From Phycisphaerales bacterium (GTDB lineage Bacteria; Planctomycetota; Phycisphaerae; UBA1845): a stretch of DNA of 64,000 nt. Below are positions 63,519-64,000 of the stretch, piece after piece. Location: contig JACKHH010000008.1 in NCBI GenBank assembly GCA_020639095.1, positions 52,920-116,919 on the forward strand. Reading direction: 5' to 3'. The translations under genes were made by a program, and so were the position numbers. The notes under the pieces were generated by a model, which worked only from the letters and a program-made list of their open reading frames with translations, was not told where the DNA came from and did no database searches. How positions within the stretch are numbered: position 1 is the stretch's first letter; every line of letters begins with the position of its first letter.

Positions 63519-64000
63519 ATGAGCAACCTGTCTCGCGCGATACTGTTGATACTCGTCATGTCCACCGCGGCCATTGCCGCGGGCGGCGTGACGCTCGCTG
63601 TGCTGTACGACGCTGCCGTGGAGCAGAACCACCAGCGCTTGCAGGAGACGGCGCGCGGCCATGCCCGCATGATCGAAGCGATTGCACGGCATAGTCTGGC
63701 GAACGTGCCTCCGAATCTTTCAAACAAAGATGCAATGCAACGTGCCGAAGCGGATACGCTAGCGCAGGTTCGCGATGCGCATGCGCACTTCGCGGGGTTT
63801 GGCAAGTCGGGCGAGTTCACGCTCGCAAAACGCGACGGCGATAACATCGTGTTCCTGCTCAGCCACCGTTGGCATGATCTCGACAATCCCCAGCCTGTTC
63901 CGTTTGATTCCGATCTTGCCGAGCCCATGCGCCACGCCCTGCGCCGTGAGTCTGGGACGCTCTTCGGTTTGGACTATCGCGGTCAGCGGGTACAGGCCGC
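63519..64000 (+). CDS. Sensor protein with Cache-like domain (3' partial)
   Basis: The frame from the ATG at 63519 is open to the window edge (160 codons). It has an N-terminal membrane segment (AILLILVMSTAAIAAGGVTL) and then a periplasmic domain with AVEQNHQRLQETARGHARMI, KSGEFTLAKRDGDNIVFLLS and the typical LFGLDYRGQRVQA strand pair at the end of a Cache-type sensor. The output domain (kinase, cyclase or other) lies outside the window. This gene is cut, so nothing can be said about its partner. Confidence 0.75.
   Translation, partial: MSNLSRAILLILVMSTAAIAAGGVTLAVLYDAAVEQNHQRLQETARGHARMIEAIARHSLANVPPNLSNKDAMQRAEADTLAQVRDAHAHFAGFGKSGEFTLAKRDGDNIVFLLSHRWHDLDNPQPVPFDSDLAEPMRHALRRESGTLFGLDYRGQRVQA

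Overview
The window is a GC-rich, gene-dense chromosomal segment from a planctomycete, most likely from the Phycisphaerae side of the phylum (inference). The signs are a triplet of SPFH-domain genes beside an ABC exporter, a membrane protein with a CxxCGYSLxGN...CPECG zinc ribbon, a DUF1559-like head domain on an anti-sigma-like protein, secreted proteins with Asn/Asp-rich calcium-type repeats, a SUMF1-type protein with a PEP-CTERM tail, and a membrane-anchored sulfatase-fold protein. No rRNA, tRNA, CRISPR array or prophage was seen.

Layout. Positions 1-9.4 kb (+) hold a co-directional cluster: HflK-like (5' end outside the window), HflC-like, a third SPFH protein with a natural poly-histidine N-terminus, an ABC ATPase, an ABC-2 permease and a large membrane-anchored helical protein. 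From 9.5 to 20.2 kb lie a small hypothetical, a secreted OB-fold/endonuclease-phosphatase protein, an FHA-GAF histidine kinase, a zinc-ribbon membrane protein inside a nested palindromic repeat, a UPF0173 hydrolase, der, tyrS, a CPBP protease and trpC. From 20.3 to 32.6 kb (-) runs a flagellar cluster read as small ORF, flgF, flgG, flgA, flgH, flgI, flgJ, flgN, flgK, flgL, fliW, csrA, flagellin. The block from the end of flgF through flgJ (about 27.4-31.6 kb) is full of frameshifts, while both flanks are intact.

From 32.9 to 45.8 kb come murD, pyrF, rsgA, a GNAT acetyltransferase, an M28 peptidase, a PQQ-repeat propeller protein, a zinc-ribbon protein in a lower-GC patch, endonuclease V, and an ECF sigma factor with a probable anti-sigma partner. 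From 46 to 58 kb come an L,D-transpeptidase, a sigma-54 activator, two secreted proteins with similar calcium-type C-termini, a beta-CASP hydrolase, a sulfatase/phosphatase-fold membrane protein, a REP-associated transposase flanked by its palindromes, and a SUMF1/PEP-CTERM protein. After a degraded 1.3 kb gap containing an RHS-like remnant, a 2-oxoacid:ferredoxin oxidoreductase operon (ferredoxin, alpha, beta, gamma) follows a near-consensus sigma-54 promoter. The window ends in a small protein, a membrane protein and the start of a sensor protein.

How the parts fit. The first cluster looks like a membrane-microdomain scaffold (SPFH) joined to an ABC exporter and an extracytoplasmic helical protein; this is the best candidate for an undescribed system. 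FliW, CsrA and flagellin sit together with GGA motifs in the flagellin leader, matching the known FliW-CsrA-flagellin homeostasis switch. Intergenic spacers carry at least six families of short palindromic repeats in both orientations, and one family brackets the resident transposase.
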